From Bacillota bacterium (GTDB lineage: Bacteria; Bacillota; Clostridia; Christensenellales; UMGS416): a stretch of 64,000 bases of DNA. Position numbers and translations under genes: made by a program. Each line of letters begins with the position of its first letter. Within the stretch, counting starts at the first letter, position 1. The notes under the pieces are model-generated. The model searched no databases, was not told the DNA's origin, and worked only from the letters and a program-made list of their open reading frames with translations. The stretch spans positions 62,001 through 126,000 of the forward strand of contig JAEYPH010000115.1 in NCBI GenBank assembly GCA_023410875.1. Reading direction: 5' to 3'. Shown here in pieces: positions 8,726-16,750 of the stretch.

Positions 8726-8754
8726 AGAATACCGCCGGGCCCTCCTTTTGTCAA
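8726..8754 (-). promoter_or_regulatory. sigma-A type promoter of the hrcA operon
   Basis: On the minus strand TTGACA (8749-8754) and TATTCT (8726-8731) are separated by 17 bp. The predicted start site falls next to the CIRCE element. 8755-8896, up to the divergent flavodoxin gene, holds no other recognised site. Confidence 0.85.
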
Positions 8755-8896
8755 TGGCTTCGGGCGAGGTTTACCAATTGTTCATAAACAAAGCGCAATC
8801 AGCCCACGGCATTCATACGGCTTTAGGTTTTCTTAATATTATCGATACAAGCCGTTAATATTCCAGTGCTTAAATGAAAGCGGAAGAGGTGATACC

Positions 8897-9319
8897 ATGA
8901 TCAACAAGCTATACTATCACAGCAAGAGCGGCAACACAGCTAAGCTGGCCGAGGCCATGGCCCGGGGCGCAGCCACCACGCCGGTGGAGATCGGCGAAGG
9001 CGCGGCCGACGTGCGCGCGGACCTGCTGTTCATCGGCGACGGCAACTATGGCGGTAAGGTCGATCCGGCCACCGAACGCTTCATCGCCGGGTTGGACCCG
9101 GCCAAGGTCAAGCGCGCGGTCGTCTTCGGCACCTATGCCTTCAATCAGAAGAATGTGCTGCATCTGCGGGAGCTGCTCAAGGCCCGGGGCATCACCGTGG
9201 AGGAGCAATGCTTTGCCAGCAAGGGCAGGTTTGCGCTCTTCAATGGCAAGCATCCCAGCGACCGGGACCTTTCCGACGCGGTGCTGTTCGTGGATCGTCT
9301 GGTCAAGAAGTACAAATAA
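8897..9319 (+). CDS. flavodoxin-like protein
   Basis: 140 residues with the flavodoxin fold: an N-terminal strand and FMN-phosphate loop at residues 6-16 (YYHSKSGNTAK), a GDGNYGG loop near 50 in place of the usual FMN-stacking loop, and a VVFGTYAFNQKN segment near 95. It probably binds FMN and carries electrons or acts as a small oxidoreductase; the partner is unknown. ATG 8897 follows AGAGGTGATACC. It is a single-gene unit, divergent from hrcA and ended by a terminator at 9334. Confidence 0.8.
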   Translation: MINKLYYHSKSGNTAKLAEAMARGAATTPVEIGEGAADVRADLLFIGDGNYGGKVDPATERFIAGLDPAKVKRAVVFGTYAFNQKNVLHLRELLKARGITVEEQCFASKGRFALFNGKHPSDRDLSDAVLFVDRLVKKYK

Positions 9320-9333
9320 CCCAATCAACACCA

Positions 9334-9360
9334 ACAGCCGGGTTCGTGCCCGGCTGTTTC
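9334..9360 (+). terminator. intrinsic terminator of the flavodoxin gene
   Basis: ACAGCCGGG (9334-9342) pairs with CCCGGCTGT (9349-9357) around TTCGTG, followed by TTCTAA. It lies between convergent genes and may serve both. Confidence 0.8.
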
Positions 9361-9363
9361 TAA

Positions 9364-10089
9364 CTATACTATGGCGTCCGGTAGACCCAATAATTCTCCG
9401 GCCTCCAACAGAGAACCCACCCGGGCGTCCTCGCCGCAGGCTGGCGCGTGGTCCGCGCGGTCCAGCAAGATGGCAAACATGCCAGCAGCCTGCGCGCCAT
9501 GCACGTCCTTGGCCTCGTCACCGATGAAAACCATGGACTGCGGCGGCACGCCCAGCGCCGCCGCCAGCGCCAGGAAGCCTTCCGGCCGGGGCTTGCGCCA
9601 CCCCACCTGCACCGAGGACAGCACGCAGGAAACCAGAGCCTCAAAGGGCTGCACGTCCTGCTGCACCAGATGCACCGGCATGCCGTAGGGCACGTCGGTC
9701 AGGATACCAGCAGGCAAACCCGCTGAGTGCGCGCCCCGCAGAAAGGGCAAAGCGTCCTCAGAAACCGCATAGCATTGCCTAAAGCAGCCGAAGAACGCAT
9801 CCACGGCGGCATCCACCGCCCCTTCCCCACCCATGCCCATGGCGGCCAGCACGTCGGCGAAGATATGCCTCGCCGTCACCTCGGCCTCCCGGGGATGGAT
9901 GCGGGTGTTGTAGGCACGCAAGGCGCTGCAGACCCGCTCCATGGCTTCACCGCCCAGCGTCACGCCCAGGCGGGCGGCCACGGCGGCCATGGCCGCGGGG
10001 TAGCCCGCCTCCCAGCTCAGCGGCACGCCATCGTAGGTCATCAGCGTGTTGCCCAAGTCCAGCCCGACAGCTTTTATCTCCCATTTCAA
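9364..10089 (-). CDS. HAD family hydrolase
   Basis: 241 residues. HAD motif I is DLGNT with the nucleophile at D11; the second Asp of the usual DxDxT is Gly, as in some HAD subgroups. An alpha-helical cap covers about 20-110, and motif IV is FIGDEAKDV near 185, followed by GAQAAGM. It is probably a phosphatase of a small phosphorylated metabolite, like the YjjG/PGP group; substrate not predictable. It is expressed on the minus strand, convergent with the flavodoxin gene, and downstream of the terminator at 10131-10159, so it probably has its own promoter. Confidence 0.85.
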   Translation of the reverse strand: MKWEIKAVGLDLGNTLMTYDGVPLSWEAGYPAAMAAVAARLGVTLGGEAMERVCSALRAYNTRIHPREAEVTARHIFADVLAAMGMGGEGAVDAAVDAFFGCFRQCYAVSEDALPFLRGAHSAGLPAGILTDVPYGMPVHLVQQDVQPFEALVSCVLSSVQVGWRKPRPEGFLALAAALGVPPQSMVFIGDEAKDVHGAQAAGMFAILLDRADHAPACGEDARVGSLLEAGELLGLPDAIV

Positions 10090-10130
10090 AACATGTGCCA
10101 GTGCTTCATTTCCCTCCCCTGAGGCAGCAT

Positions 10131-10159
10131 ATAAAAGAAGGCAGCGCCGAAACGCTGCC
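10131..10159 (-). terminator. intrinsic terminator of the 10.2-11.0 kb gene
   Basis: Read on the minus strand: GGCAGCG, loop TTTCGG, CGCTGCC, then TTCTTTTA. It starts 13 nt after the stop of the 10173-11027 gene. Confidence 0.85.
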
Positions 10160-10172
10160 CCTTGTTATGCTG

Positions 10173-11027
10173 TTACTGTATGATGGAAGTCTTGTTGGGG
10201 CTGCTGCGACCCTCGAGGTTGGGCATGCGCTTCTCGAAAGCCGCCAGAGAGATTTCGATGTCCTCGTAAGCCTCTTCCGGCGTCAGGCAGCCCACGGTGA
10301 CCATGTCCTGCGGGCGCAGCGTGGCCCAAGAGAAATTGAGACCCACAAACGGCGACACACGGCCGGCAGCCATGGATTTGATCGTCATGACCGGCTTCTT
10401 GGCGTTCCAGATGACCTTGTTGATGTATTCGATCTCGACCTGCATCAGGAAGCCCATGCAGTTGTAGATCTGGATATACGTCTCCACGTCGTAGTTGTTG
10501 AGGTCGCTGTACACGATGAGCTCGGGCATGTGGGCGGAAAGGCCGGGGACCATGCCATGGTCGCGGATCATCTTCAGATAGTCCGGCAGGCGGTCGATGC
10601 TCTGGGTGTTCTTGCACACCAGCTGCTCGGCGGAGCTGTGATGCGGGAAGCAGAACACAGCGCCCTTGGCCTTGCAGTCGGCGATGACGTCCTCAGCTTG
10701 CTTGCGGGCGGCGGCATTGTCGTCCACATTCAGGATGGGCGTGTCGATGCGGATGAGGCCCTTGCCGGTGTTGTCCTCAGCCTGCTTCATGGCGTCCAGC
10801 AGCATGGGCTGCGCGTTCAGCGGCCCCATGATCGTGTCCACGCCATGCTCCAAGAATACTTCGATCATTTCGGAGGTGGCGTTCTTGGTGTTGTGCTTGT
10901 TCTTTATCAGCGTGTCGGCAGCGGCGCCGGTATGGCTGTAACCCAAAATCCAGTTGGTACCAATGATCATTCTGGACAGCGAAACGCCGCCGACGGTCGT
11001 GCGGGGAAACTGCGTCTGGCTCATCAT
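10173..11027 (-). CDS. uncharacterised (beta/alpha)-barrel-like protein
   Basis: 284 residues from ATG 11027, which follows AGGAGG by 5 nt. Segments such as VGGVSLSRMIIGTNWILGY, then MIEVFLEHGVDTIMGP, resemble the opening of aldo/keto-reductase or related TIM-barrel proteins (a target glycine and a displayed His/Asp strand order), but the aldo/keto-reductase Asp-Tyr-Lys-His tetrad is not evident. Alternating strands and helices continue to the end. No signal peptide. It has its own terminator and stands alone next to stress genes. I would call it a barrel protein of unknown reaction. Confidence 0.65.
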   Translation of the reverse strand: MMSQTQFPRTTVGGVSLSRMIIGTNWILGYSHTGAAADTLIKNKHNTKNATSEMIEVFLEHGVDTIMGPLNAQPMLLDAMKQAEDNTGKGLIRIDTPILNVDDNAAARKQAEDVIADCKAKGAVFCFPHHSSAEQLVCKNTQSIDRLPDYLKMIRDHGMVPGLSAHMPELIVYSDLNNYDVETYIQIYNCMGFLMQVEIEYINKVIWNAKKPVMTIKSMAAGRVSPFVGLNFSWATLRPQDMVTVGCLTPEEAYEDIEISLAAFEKRMPNLEGRSSPNKTSIIQ

Positions 11028-11143
11028 AATCCTCCTGCAATGGATGTCCATATGATTATATCACATCGCAAGAACAATCCCACTGCAAAGTGATTGAAAC
11101 GTTACAAAATTTATGCTGTCCTGGTGTAGACACGAGAGGATTT

Positions 11144-11273
11144 CGCACCCTACGTTGCGCTTTGCGCAACTATCGGCCTGCTCTCACATCGGCTAAAGCC
11201 GACGTTGCCGCAAGCCGGGGCAATGCCTGCGGGCGCGACCAAAGGTCTCCGGTCGCCCTTTGGAAACCTTCGG
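11144..11273 (-). repeat. family-1 dispersed element, copy 2 (long form)
   Basis: Minus-strand copy. It contains the core CCGAAGGTTTCCAAAGGGC, here with GACCGG in the loop and one mismatch in the stem, followed by an insert rich in small hairpins (CGGCTTGCGGCAACGTCGGC) and ending GGGTGCGAAATCC. The insert is nearly identical to that of copy 4 at 37 kb. It occupies the first half of the 556-nt gap between the barrel gene and hsp20. Confidence 0.8.
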
Positions 11274-11369
11274 CACCAACTTATGAATGATCAACCATTA
11301 ACCTAATGCGTGTGTGGTCAAGGCCATAGCCTCCTGCAATTGTTAGCAAGGGAACCGTACAGCCTGTTA

Positions 11370-11580
11370 CCGACGGCGGATTCACTCCGCCGAGGAAATC
11401 ATAGCAGGGATAGAATCGTTCACATGAATCCGCCCGCAGGCGATATCCGGCACTTTGGTCCCTAGAATGGGAGCATTGATAAGCGTAGGCCCGGCGACGA
11501 TTATCGCCGGGCCGAATGCTGACCGAAATGCAAGTCTACCAAATCGCCCAGGCGCATCAGCGCCGCAGGCGAAACGCGAA
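11370..11580 (-). repeat. family-2 structured element, copy C
   Basis: On the minus strand it begins TTTCGCCTGCGGCGCTGATG beside the hsp20 stop. It has a perfect 10-bp hairpin GGCCCGGCGA/TCGCCGGGCC (11488-11513), then CGCCTGCGGGCGG (11430-11442), and a terminal stem GGCGGA/TCCGCC ending at 11370. It corresponds module by module to copy A. Confidence 0.75.
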
Positions 11581-11583
11581 GCG

Positions 11584-12030
11584 TTAGCTGATGTCAATTT
11601 TCCGGACGCCCTTGATGGTCGCGTCAGTCTTGGGCAGATGCACGGACAGAATGCCGTTCTTAAACTCCGCCCGGATGCCCTCCTCGTTGACGCCGTCCAG
11701 ATCAAAGGATCGGCTCACGGTGCCCGTGCGGCGCTCGCGGTAGACATAGCCGTCGCGCTCCTCCTTGACCTCGCGGTCGTCGTTGGCGCTGATGGTCAGC
11801 ACGCCGCGGTGCACCTCCAGGTTGATCTTGTCGCGCTCCACACCGGGCAACTCGGCCTCAATGATGTACTCATTGCCCTTGTCCTTAAGATCGGCACGAA
11901 TGCCGGTCACGGTGGAAGCGAACTCCCTGTCCAACACCGTGAAGAACGGATCATGGAAGATGCTCCTGACCCAATCCACCGGCGCCAAGTCGCGGTTGCG
12001 GTTCCTTCCGAATGGTACCAAACCAGACAT
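11584..12030 (-). CDS. hsp20: small heat-shock protein, Hsp20 family
   Basis: 148 residues from ATG 12030 (MSGLVPFGRN), which follows TGGAGG. It has a short N-terminal arm with aromatic residues (DPFFTVL), the alpha-crystallin domain at about 42-140 (YIIEAELPGV, GVLTISAND, FKNGILSVHLPK), and a C-terminal KIDIS that provides the I-x-I motif used for oligomer contacts. It is an ATP-independent holdase. It has its own promoter upstream and a family-2 structured repeat directly after the stop. No CIRCE element is seen, so it is not in the HrcA regulon by this evidence. Confidence 0.95.
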   Translation of the reverse strand: MSGLVPFGRNRNRDLAPVDWVRSIFHDPFFTVLDREFASTVTGIRADLKDKGNEYIIEAELPGVERDKINLEVHRGVLTISANDDREVKEERDGYVYRERRTGTVSRSFDLDGVNEEGIRAEFKNGILSVHLPKTDATIKGVRKIDIS

Positions 12031-12083
12031 TTCCAAAACCTCCAGTCTGATGTAAGAATTGTTTTCCCTCTCGGGTCAGTTAT

Positions 12084-12112
12084 AGTATATTCATTTGGTC
12101 AAAGATGGTCAA
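12084..12112 (-). promoter_or_regulatory. promoter of hsp20
   Basis: Minus strand: TTGACC (12107-12112), 17 bp, TATACT (12084-12089). The -35 region is inside a tandem TTTGACCATCTTTGACCA, which could also be a regulator site. The rest of 12031-12320 holds the araC leader and nothing else I recognise. Confidence 0.65.
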
Positions 12113-12320
12113 AGTCTTTTATTGGCAATGAAATTCAGTCTAGACGATTCGCGTTCGAATATCACCCTCGCGCTTCCTAACAGTCCGTTTCTCGCGATTT
12201 ATCACGGATTTTCGCCGATGATTCTATGCTAACCTTGCCCCAAAAAAGCAAGCACGGTCATGTCCTTTTCTACCGCCATTCCCTATAATGGTCAAAGGAT
12301 TTGCGAGGAGGTTCTCATAG

Positions 12321-13229
12321 GTGAATGCTGCGATGTGTCTGGATTACGCCATCCAGTATATGGAGGACCATATGCAGGAGAAGATTACAGTGGATGCCCT
12401 CGCCAGGGCAGCCACCCTCTCCCCCTTTTACTTTCACCGTCTGTTCACCCGAGTGGTGGGCACAACGGCGATGGGCTATCTGAAGTCCCGCCGCTTGACC
12501 CGGGCGGCCCGGGAAATCCGGCGCACCAATCAAGGCTTGAACCACATCGCGCAGGCCGTGGGATACGATCACTATGAAAGCTTCTCCAGGGATTTCAAAA
12601 GGGAGTTCTCGGTTTCGCCCAGCCGTTTTCGCGAGGACCGCTCGCTGGCGCTGGTCTACACACCCAGATTCGATCTGAGTCTGCATAGCAAATTGCTCGC
12701 ACCCGATGAGATCCACGCAGCCAACGGTATGCTGCTGCACGTTCACGTTGTTCCGCATCAGGAGGCGGTCTACGCGATCGGCATCTCCAAGCTGGCAGGG
12801 CTGACCAAGGGCGTGGACGACCCCGGTATGCTGTGGGGCCGCTTCACAGACGAAGTCAAGAGCCATATTCCCAACCAAACGCTCCCTTGCCGGGAATTCG
12901 GAATCGGGATGTCCGGCCCGCCCGGCGGCGGGTTCACCTATTTCGTGGGCCGGCAGGTCGCGTCGCTGGCACACCTCCCCGAAGGATACGCAAGCTGCGT
13001 GCTGCCGGCCGCAAGCTATGCGGTGTGCTCGTTCGAGGCGGAAACCTTTGAGCTGCTGACCAACGAGGCGCTGTACACAGCGGGCCGCTACATGCTGGGA
13101 ACCTGGCTGCCGCACCGGCTTGGGCGGCCCACCGCCGGCGTCAGCATGGCCATCGAGGTCTACGATGAATCGTCCGCATCCGCCCAACCGCCGAGGATGG
13201 AGTATTGGTTTCCGTTGGACATTGAATAG
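12321..13229 (+). CDS. AraC-type regulator with GyrI-like effector domain
   Basis: 302 residues. Residues 5-105 hold the two helix-turn-helix units of an AraC DNA-binding domain (ALARAATLSPFYFHRLFTRV and IAQAVGYDHYESFSRDFK). Residues 115-300 form a GyrI/SoxS-type effector-binding domain. This head-to-tail order is that of Rob- and YdeE-like activators of small-molecule or drug responses. The start is GTG at 12321 behind GAGGAGGTTCTC; a TATAAT at 12284-12289 is a likely -10. The target is unknown, and none of the neighbours is an obvious efflux system. Confidence 0.92.
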   Translation: MNAAMCLDYAIQYMEDHMQEKITVDALARAATLSPFYFHRLFTRVVGTTAMGYLKSRRLTRAAREIRRTNQGLNHIAQAVGYDHYESFSRDFKREFSVSPSRFREDRSLALVYTPRFDLSLHSKLLAPDEIHAANGMLLHVHVVPHQEAVYAIGISKLAGLTKGVDDPGMLWGRFTDEVKSHIPNQTLPCREFGIGMSGPPGGGFTYFVGRQVASLAHLPEGYASCVLPAASYAVCSFEAETFELLTNEALYTAGRYMLGTWLPHRLGRPTAGVSMAIEVYDESSASAQPPRMEYWFPLDIE

Positions 13230-13353
13230 AAGGCACAGCGTTCACGAGCGATAGGATATATGAGTCTCTCGCCGAGAACGCCAACGTTCAGGGGGATTCC
13301 TCGCTGCGCTCGGAATGACAGTTGTGGGTCTTGTCAGGTACGCACAACCTTTG

Positions 13354-13595
13354 CCGATGGCCGGTTCATCCGGCCAAGGCAACGAAGAATCAGAAAGAAT
13401 CGTGCACATAAGCTCGCCCGCAGGCGCTCTGCGTTCTCTGTGCAATCGGCACAGGACGTATTGCCCAAAGGCTGCCCGGCGACATGCGCGGCGGGCGGCA
13501 GACCAAATGCTGAGAACACAGCAATCGCCGGCGATGGACCATCGCCGGCGAACAAAGCGGGGGTGGTTTCGGCGGGGGAAGCAATCCCCCGCCGA
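13354..13595 (-). repeat. family-2 structured element, copy D (extended)
   Basis: Minus-strand element filling the gap between araC and the SDR gene. It starts with an 11-bp hairpin TCGGCGGGGGA/TCCCCCGCCGA (13569-13595) just after the SDR stop. A 13-bp perfect inverted repeat TCGCCGGCGATGG/CCATCGCCGGCGA (13525-13551) follows, then CGCCTGCGGGCG (13415-13426), ACGATTCTTTC, and a terminal stem GGCCGG/CCGGCC ending at 13354. 13230-13353 holds GATTCCTCGCTGCGCTCGG-type filler and no gene. Confidence 0.65.
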
Positions 13596-13598
13596 CGT

Positions 13599-14387
13599 TT
13601 AGTAGAGCATATCGGCCCCATCCATCGTAATCTCGCACCCCGAGATCAGCTCGCAATCGTCGCTGGCCAGGAACACGGCCATCTTGCCGATGTCCTCCGG
13701 CACCATGCCCCGCCCCAGCTGCCAACCACGACGGAATTTGAAGTGTCGTTCCTGCACCATGTATTTGGGATCGATGAACGCGCCTTCGTTGCCGGATTTC
13801 TGCGCCTCTATGCGCACGCCGCCGGGCTCCATGCACAGCACGCGGATGCCATGGGGCGCCAGCTCTATGGCCGCCTCCCGCTCCAGCATCTTGATGCCGC
13901 CCTTGGTCATGCAGTAAACCGGGTCAAACTCCGTGGGCCGTTTGGCGTGCACCGAGGAATTGTAAAGGATTAAGCCCTTGCGGCGGGGCGCCATGTGCCG
14001 GGCGGCCTCGCGGGTGCACAAGAAGTAGCCGCCCAGATTGACCGCCACGAGCTTGTCATAGGTCTCCATGCGGTATTCGGGGATGCGGACGTTGGCCTGC
14101 AGCGCCGCGTTGCACACGACGATGTCCAGCTGGCCGGTCCAATCCACGGCGGCCTGCATCAGCGCCACGACCTGATCTTCCTGAGATACGTCGGCCTGGA
14201 ACACCATGGCGCTTCCGCCGTCGGCCAGTATGCCGTCGCGCACCTGCAGAGCGCCCTCGGCGCTGTAGCTGTAGTTGATGACGACCGACGCGCCGGCGGC
14301 TGCCAGCTCCCGGGCGATGCCGCGGCCAATGCCCTTGCCCGCGCCGGTAACCACCGCCGTGCGGCCGATAAGCGGTTGCGCGTTCAT
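13599..14387 (-). CDS. short-chain dehydrogenase/reductase
   Basis: 262 residues from ATG 14387 (MNAQPLIGRT), behind AGGAGGG. Classical SDR: the cofactor motif TGAGKGIG is at 14-21, NAA near 93, catalytic Ser at 144/145 and Y158-CMT-K162. It probably oxidises or reduces a sugar-acid or polyol hydroxyl with NAD(P). Its ATG overlaps the stop of the upstream SDR-like gene by 4 nt, and an enolase-superfamily dehydratase precedes both, so the three form one catabolic operon. Substrate not determinable from sequence. Confidence 0.9.
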   Translation of the reverse strand: MNAQPLIGRTAVVTGAGKGIGRGIARELAAAGASVVINYSYSAEGALQVRDGILADGGSAMVFQADVSQEDQVVALMQAAVDWTGQLDIVVCNAALQANVRIPEYRMETYDKLVAVNLGGYFLCTREAARHMAPRRKGLILYNSSVHAKRPTEFDPVYCMTKGGIKMLEREAAIELAPHGIRVLCMEPGGVRIEAQKSGNEGAFIDPKYMVQERHFKFRRGWQLGRGMVPEDIGKMAVFLASDDCELISGCEITMDGADMLY

Positions 14388-15166
14388 GGGCGGTCCCTCC
14401 TGTCGGCCATATGGGCGCGGTAGTTGGCGCGGGGGTCCACATAGTGCAGCATCAGCCCGCCATCCAGGCGCAGCCGCGCACCGTTGGCAAAGCCCGAGCG
14501 CGGTGAACACAGGAACACGGCGGCGGACGCCAGTTCTTCCCAACTGCCCAAGCGGCACAGCGGAATCTTGTAGCGCGCGCCTTCATAGAACGTCGTGACG
14601 CCGCCCTGAAAGGGCTGGCCGTCGCCTTCCATCGGACCTATGGCGATGTGGTTCACGCGCACGCCACGCTGGCCGTATTCCATGGCGGCCTCCATGGCGA
14701 GGTTCTCGATCATGCCCTGGGCCACGCTGTGGATGAAGTCGCTGCCGTTGGGCTTCTCGTCGTGCAGGCTGGTCACATACACCAGCGCGCCGCCGCCCTG
14801 CTCACCCATCCAGCCGGCGAATACCTTGGCCGCCACGAAGGCCGCCCGGGCGCTGCGCAGCCGCTGTACAAAACCCTGGGCGTCCTGCGCCTGCACCGTT
14901 GTGGGGCTGGCCTCGAAACGCCGGAAGATCACGGCGTCCAGCCGGCCATACCGCTGGGCAACGGCGTCGCGCAGCGCCTGCGCCTGTTCCAGTTCCGCCA
15001 GATCATATTCCAACACGGCCTCAAAGCCCTCAGGGTGCGCTTGGCCCGGCTGCACGCAGCCCAGCGTCACAGCGCCTTCCGCCCGAAAGGCCGCAGCCAG
15101 AGCGGCGGCGCACAGGGCGTCGCCGTCGGCCACCAATATTACCTTGTCCTTAAGGCTTAGGTCCAT
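14384..15166 (-). CDS. SDR-fold protein lacking the catalytic and cofactor motifs
   Basis: 260 residues with overall SDR layout: an N-terminal strand (KVILVADGDA), a C-terminal SGFANGARLRLDGGLMLHY typical of SDR ends, and a region AVFLCSPRSG. The TGxxxGxG loop is replaced by VADGDALCAAA (12-22). The catalytic YxxxK is replaced by FIHSV (144-148), although a Ser remains at 133. It is therefore probably not a functional dehydrogenase; it could be a partner or scaffold for the active SDR immediately downstream, with which it overlaps by 4 nt. It is 9 nt after the dehydratase gene. Confidence 0.8.
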   Translation of the reverse strand: MDLSLKDKVILVADGDALCAAALAAAFRAEGAVTLGCVQPGQAHPEGFEAVLEYDLAELEQAQALRDAVAQRYGRLDAVIFRRFEASPTTVQAQDAQGFVQRLRSARAAFVAAKVFAGWMGEQGGGALVYVTSLHDEKPNGSDFIHSVAQGMIENLAMEAAMEYGQRGVRVNHIAIGPMEGDGQPFQGGVTTFYEGARYKIPLCRLGSWEELASAAVFLCSPRSGFANGARLRLDGGLMLHYVDPRANYRAHMADRRDRP

Positions 15167-15175
15167 ATTGCTCCC

Positions 15176-16549
15176 TCAGCTCCACAGCCTGTCCCAGCAG
15201 TCGGTGCTCTGCCACAGTTTGGAATCCTCCCACAGCGTGCCGTAGCGCACGCTCTTGTGCTGCTCCAGCACCTCGTCGTTGAGCGACTGGATGCCCAGAC
15301 CGGGGTCGTCGTTGAGCGTGATGAAGCCGTGGTCTATGATGCTGCTATAGTTGGTCTTCGCCATGTCGCCCCACCAGGGCACATCCACCGAATGGAACTC
15401 CAGCGCCAGGAAGTTCTCCGTGGAGGCCACGCTGTGGGCGGCAGCCAGGCAAGCGATCGGCGATTCGGCCATGTGCACGGCCATGGCCACGCCATAGTCC
15501 TGGGCCATGTCGCCGATCTTCTTGTTCTCCAGAATGCCGCCGGAGCTCAGCACGTCGGGGTGGATCACGCTGACGCCGCCGTTTTCCAGCAGCGGCTTGA
15601 AGTTCTCCTTAAGGTAGATGTCCTCGCCGGTGCAGATGGGGATGTTGACCTCTTGGTTGAGCCGGCGGAAAAGCTCCGGGAACTGCCAGGGCACCATGTC
15701 CTCCAGCCAGGCGATGTTATAGGCCTCCAGGCGGCGGCCCAAACGGATGCAGCTGTCGATGCCGATGTGGCCGAAGTGGTCCAGCGCCAGCGGCACCTCG
15801 TAGCCGATGACCTCGCGGACGTCGTGAACATATTTCTCCAGGATGTCCAGGCCCTTTTCGGTGATCTGTATGCCGGTAAAAGGATGCATGACGTTGTAGG
15901 CGTCATAGCCCAGGATGCGCTTGCGGATGCTCTCGGCGTCCATGGCCCCGCGGGCGCCCCAGCCTTCTCTGGAAGCCTTGTGCATGGAATCCAGCAGCCC
16001 CAGCGGCGCATTGAGCGTACCCGGCATGCCGGTCAGCAGGTTGATGCCCAGGTCCATCTTCACAAAGGTGAAGCCCAGCGCCAGCCGCTCCAGAATGCGC
16101 TCGCCCATGGCGTGGCCGTCGGCGCTGCCGTCGTTGTCGGTGTCGCAGTAGACGCGAATGGTGTCGCGGAACTTGCCGCCCAGCATCTGGTACACCGGCA
16201 CGCCGTAGGCCTTGCCGGCCAGGTCCCACAGGGCCACTTCCACGCCGCACACGCCGCCAGCCTGGCGGGCATGGCCGCCGAACTGCTTGATGCGCCGGAA
16301 GACCTTATCGATGTCGCAGGGGTTCTGACCGATCAGGCGGCTGACCAGCATCTGGCCGAACAGCCGGTCGGACCCGTCGCGGATCTCACCATAGCCCTCC
16401 AGACCCTGATTGGTCTTGATCTTGAGCAGGATGCAGTGCATCGGTGCGCCTTTGATGTCACAGAACTCCACATCGGTGATGCGCAGCTCGGAGGGACGGG
16501 AAAAGGTGTTCACACGGTCAAGAGCTTGTTCGCCAGCAATGTTGCTCAT
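15176..16549 (-). CDS. enolase-superfamily (mandelate racemase/galactonate dehydratase-like) enzyme
   Basis: 457 residues. The N-terminal capping domain is followed by a (beta/alpha)7 barrel. Candidate metal ligands are D257 (LALDHFG), E283 (WLEDMVP) and E309 (CTGEDIY); K164 lies in FVKMDLG; a His near 359 (AVHMAESP) could be the second base. These features fit the mandelate racemase subgroup, most of whose members dehydrate sugar acids. Two SDR genes follow within 10 nt, consistent with sugar-acid breakdown. ATG 16549 follows GGGAGGCAAC. A LacI-type palindrome lies 46 nt upstream. Exact substrate unknown. Confidence 0.88.
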   Translation of the reverse strand: MSNIAGEQALDRVNTFSRPSELRITDVEFCDIKGAPMHCILLKIKTNQGLEGYGEIRDGSDRLFGQMLVSRLIGQNPCDIDKVFRRIKQFGGHARQAGGVCGVEVALWDLAGKAYGVPVYQMLGGKFRDTIRVYCDTDNDGSADGHAMGERILERLALGFTFVKMDLGINLLTGMPGTLNAPLGLLDSMHKASREGWGARGAMDAESIRKRILGYDAYNVMHPFTGIQITEKGLDILEKYVHDVREVIGYEVPLALDHFGHIGIDSCIRLGRRLEAYNIAWLEDMVPWQFPELFRRLNQEVNIPICTGEDIYLKENFKPLLENGGVSVIHPDVLSSGGILENKKIGDMAQDYGVAMAVHMAESPIACLAAAHSVASTENFLALEFHSVDVPWWGDMAKTNYSSIIDHGFITLNDDPGLGIQSLNDEVLEQHKSVRYGTLWEDSKLWQSTDCWDRLWS

Positions 16550-16594
16550 GTTGCCTCCCGCTTTTTCCTGCGGCCAATGGCGGCCGGATATTGG

Positions 16595-16608
16595 TGGAAA
16601 CGTTTACC
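16595..16608 (-). promoter_or_regulatory. LacI/cre-like operator upstream of the dehydratase operon
   Basis: TGGAAACGTTTACC is a near-palindrome centred on AAACGTTT, matching the general shape of LacI-GalR family operators and cre sites. Its position 46-59 nt before the dehydratase start fits catabolite or sugar-specific repression. No LacI-family gene is in the window. Confidence 0.5.
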
Positions 16609-16750
16609 CTTGGTATTCTCACATGGGGAATTGGCAATGTCAATAACGCATCAGCCGTAGTTATATAGACAAAACAAGCCGCACATCAAGCTAGCTGCCT
16701 AGACATTATGATCAGTACTTAAAGCGGTTCGAAAAACTAATGGAGAATTA

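Noticed and set aside
12284..12289. Full promoter for the AraC-type gene
   Set aside because: The TATAAT is good, but no acceptable -35 lies 16-18 bp upstream, so it was mentioned only in the gene entry.
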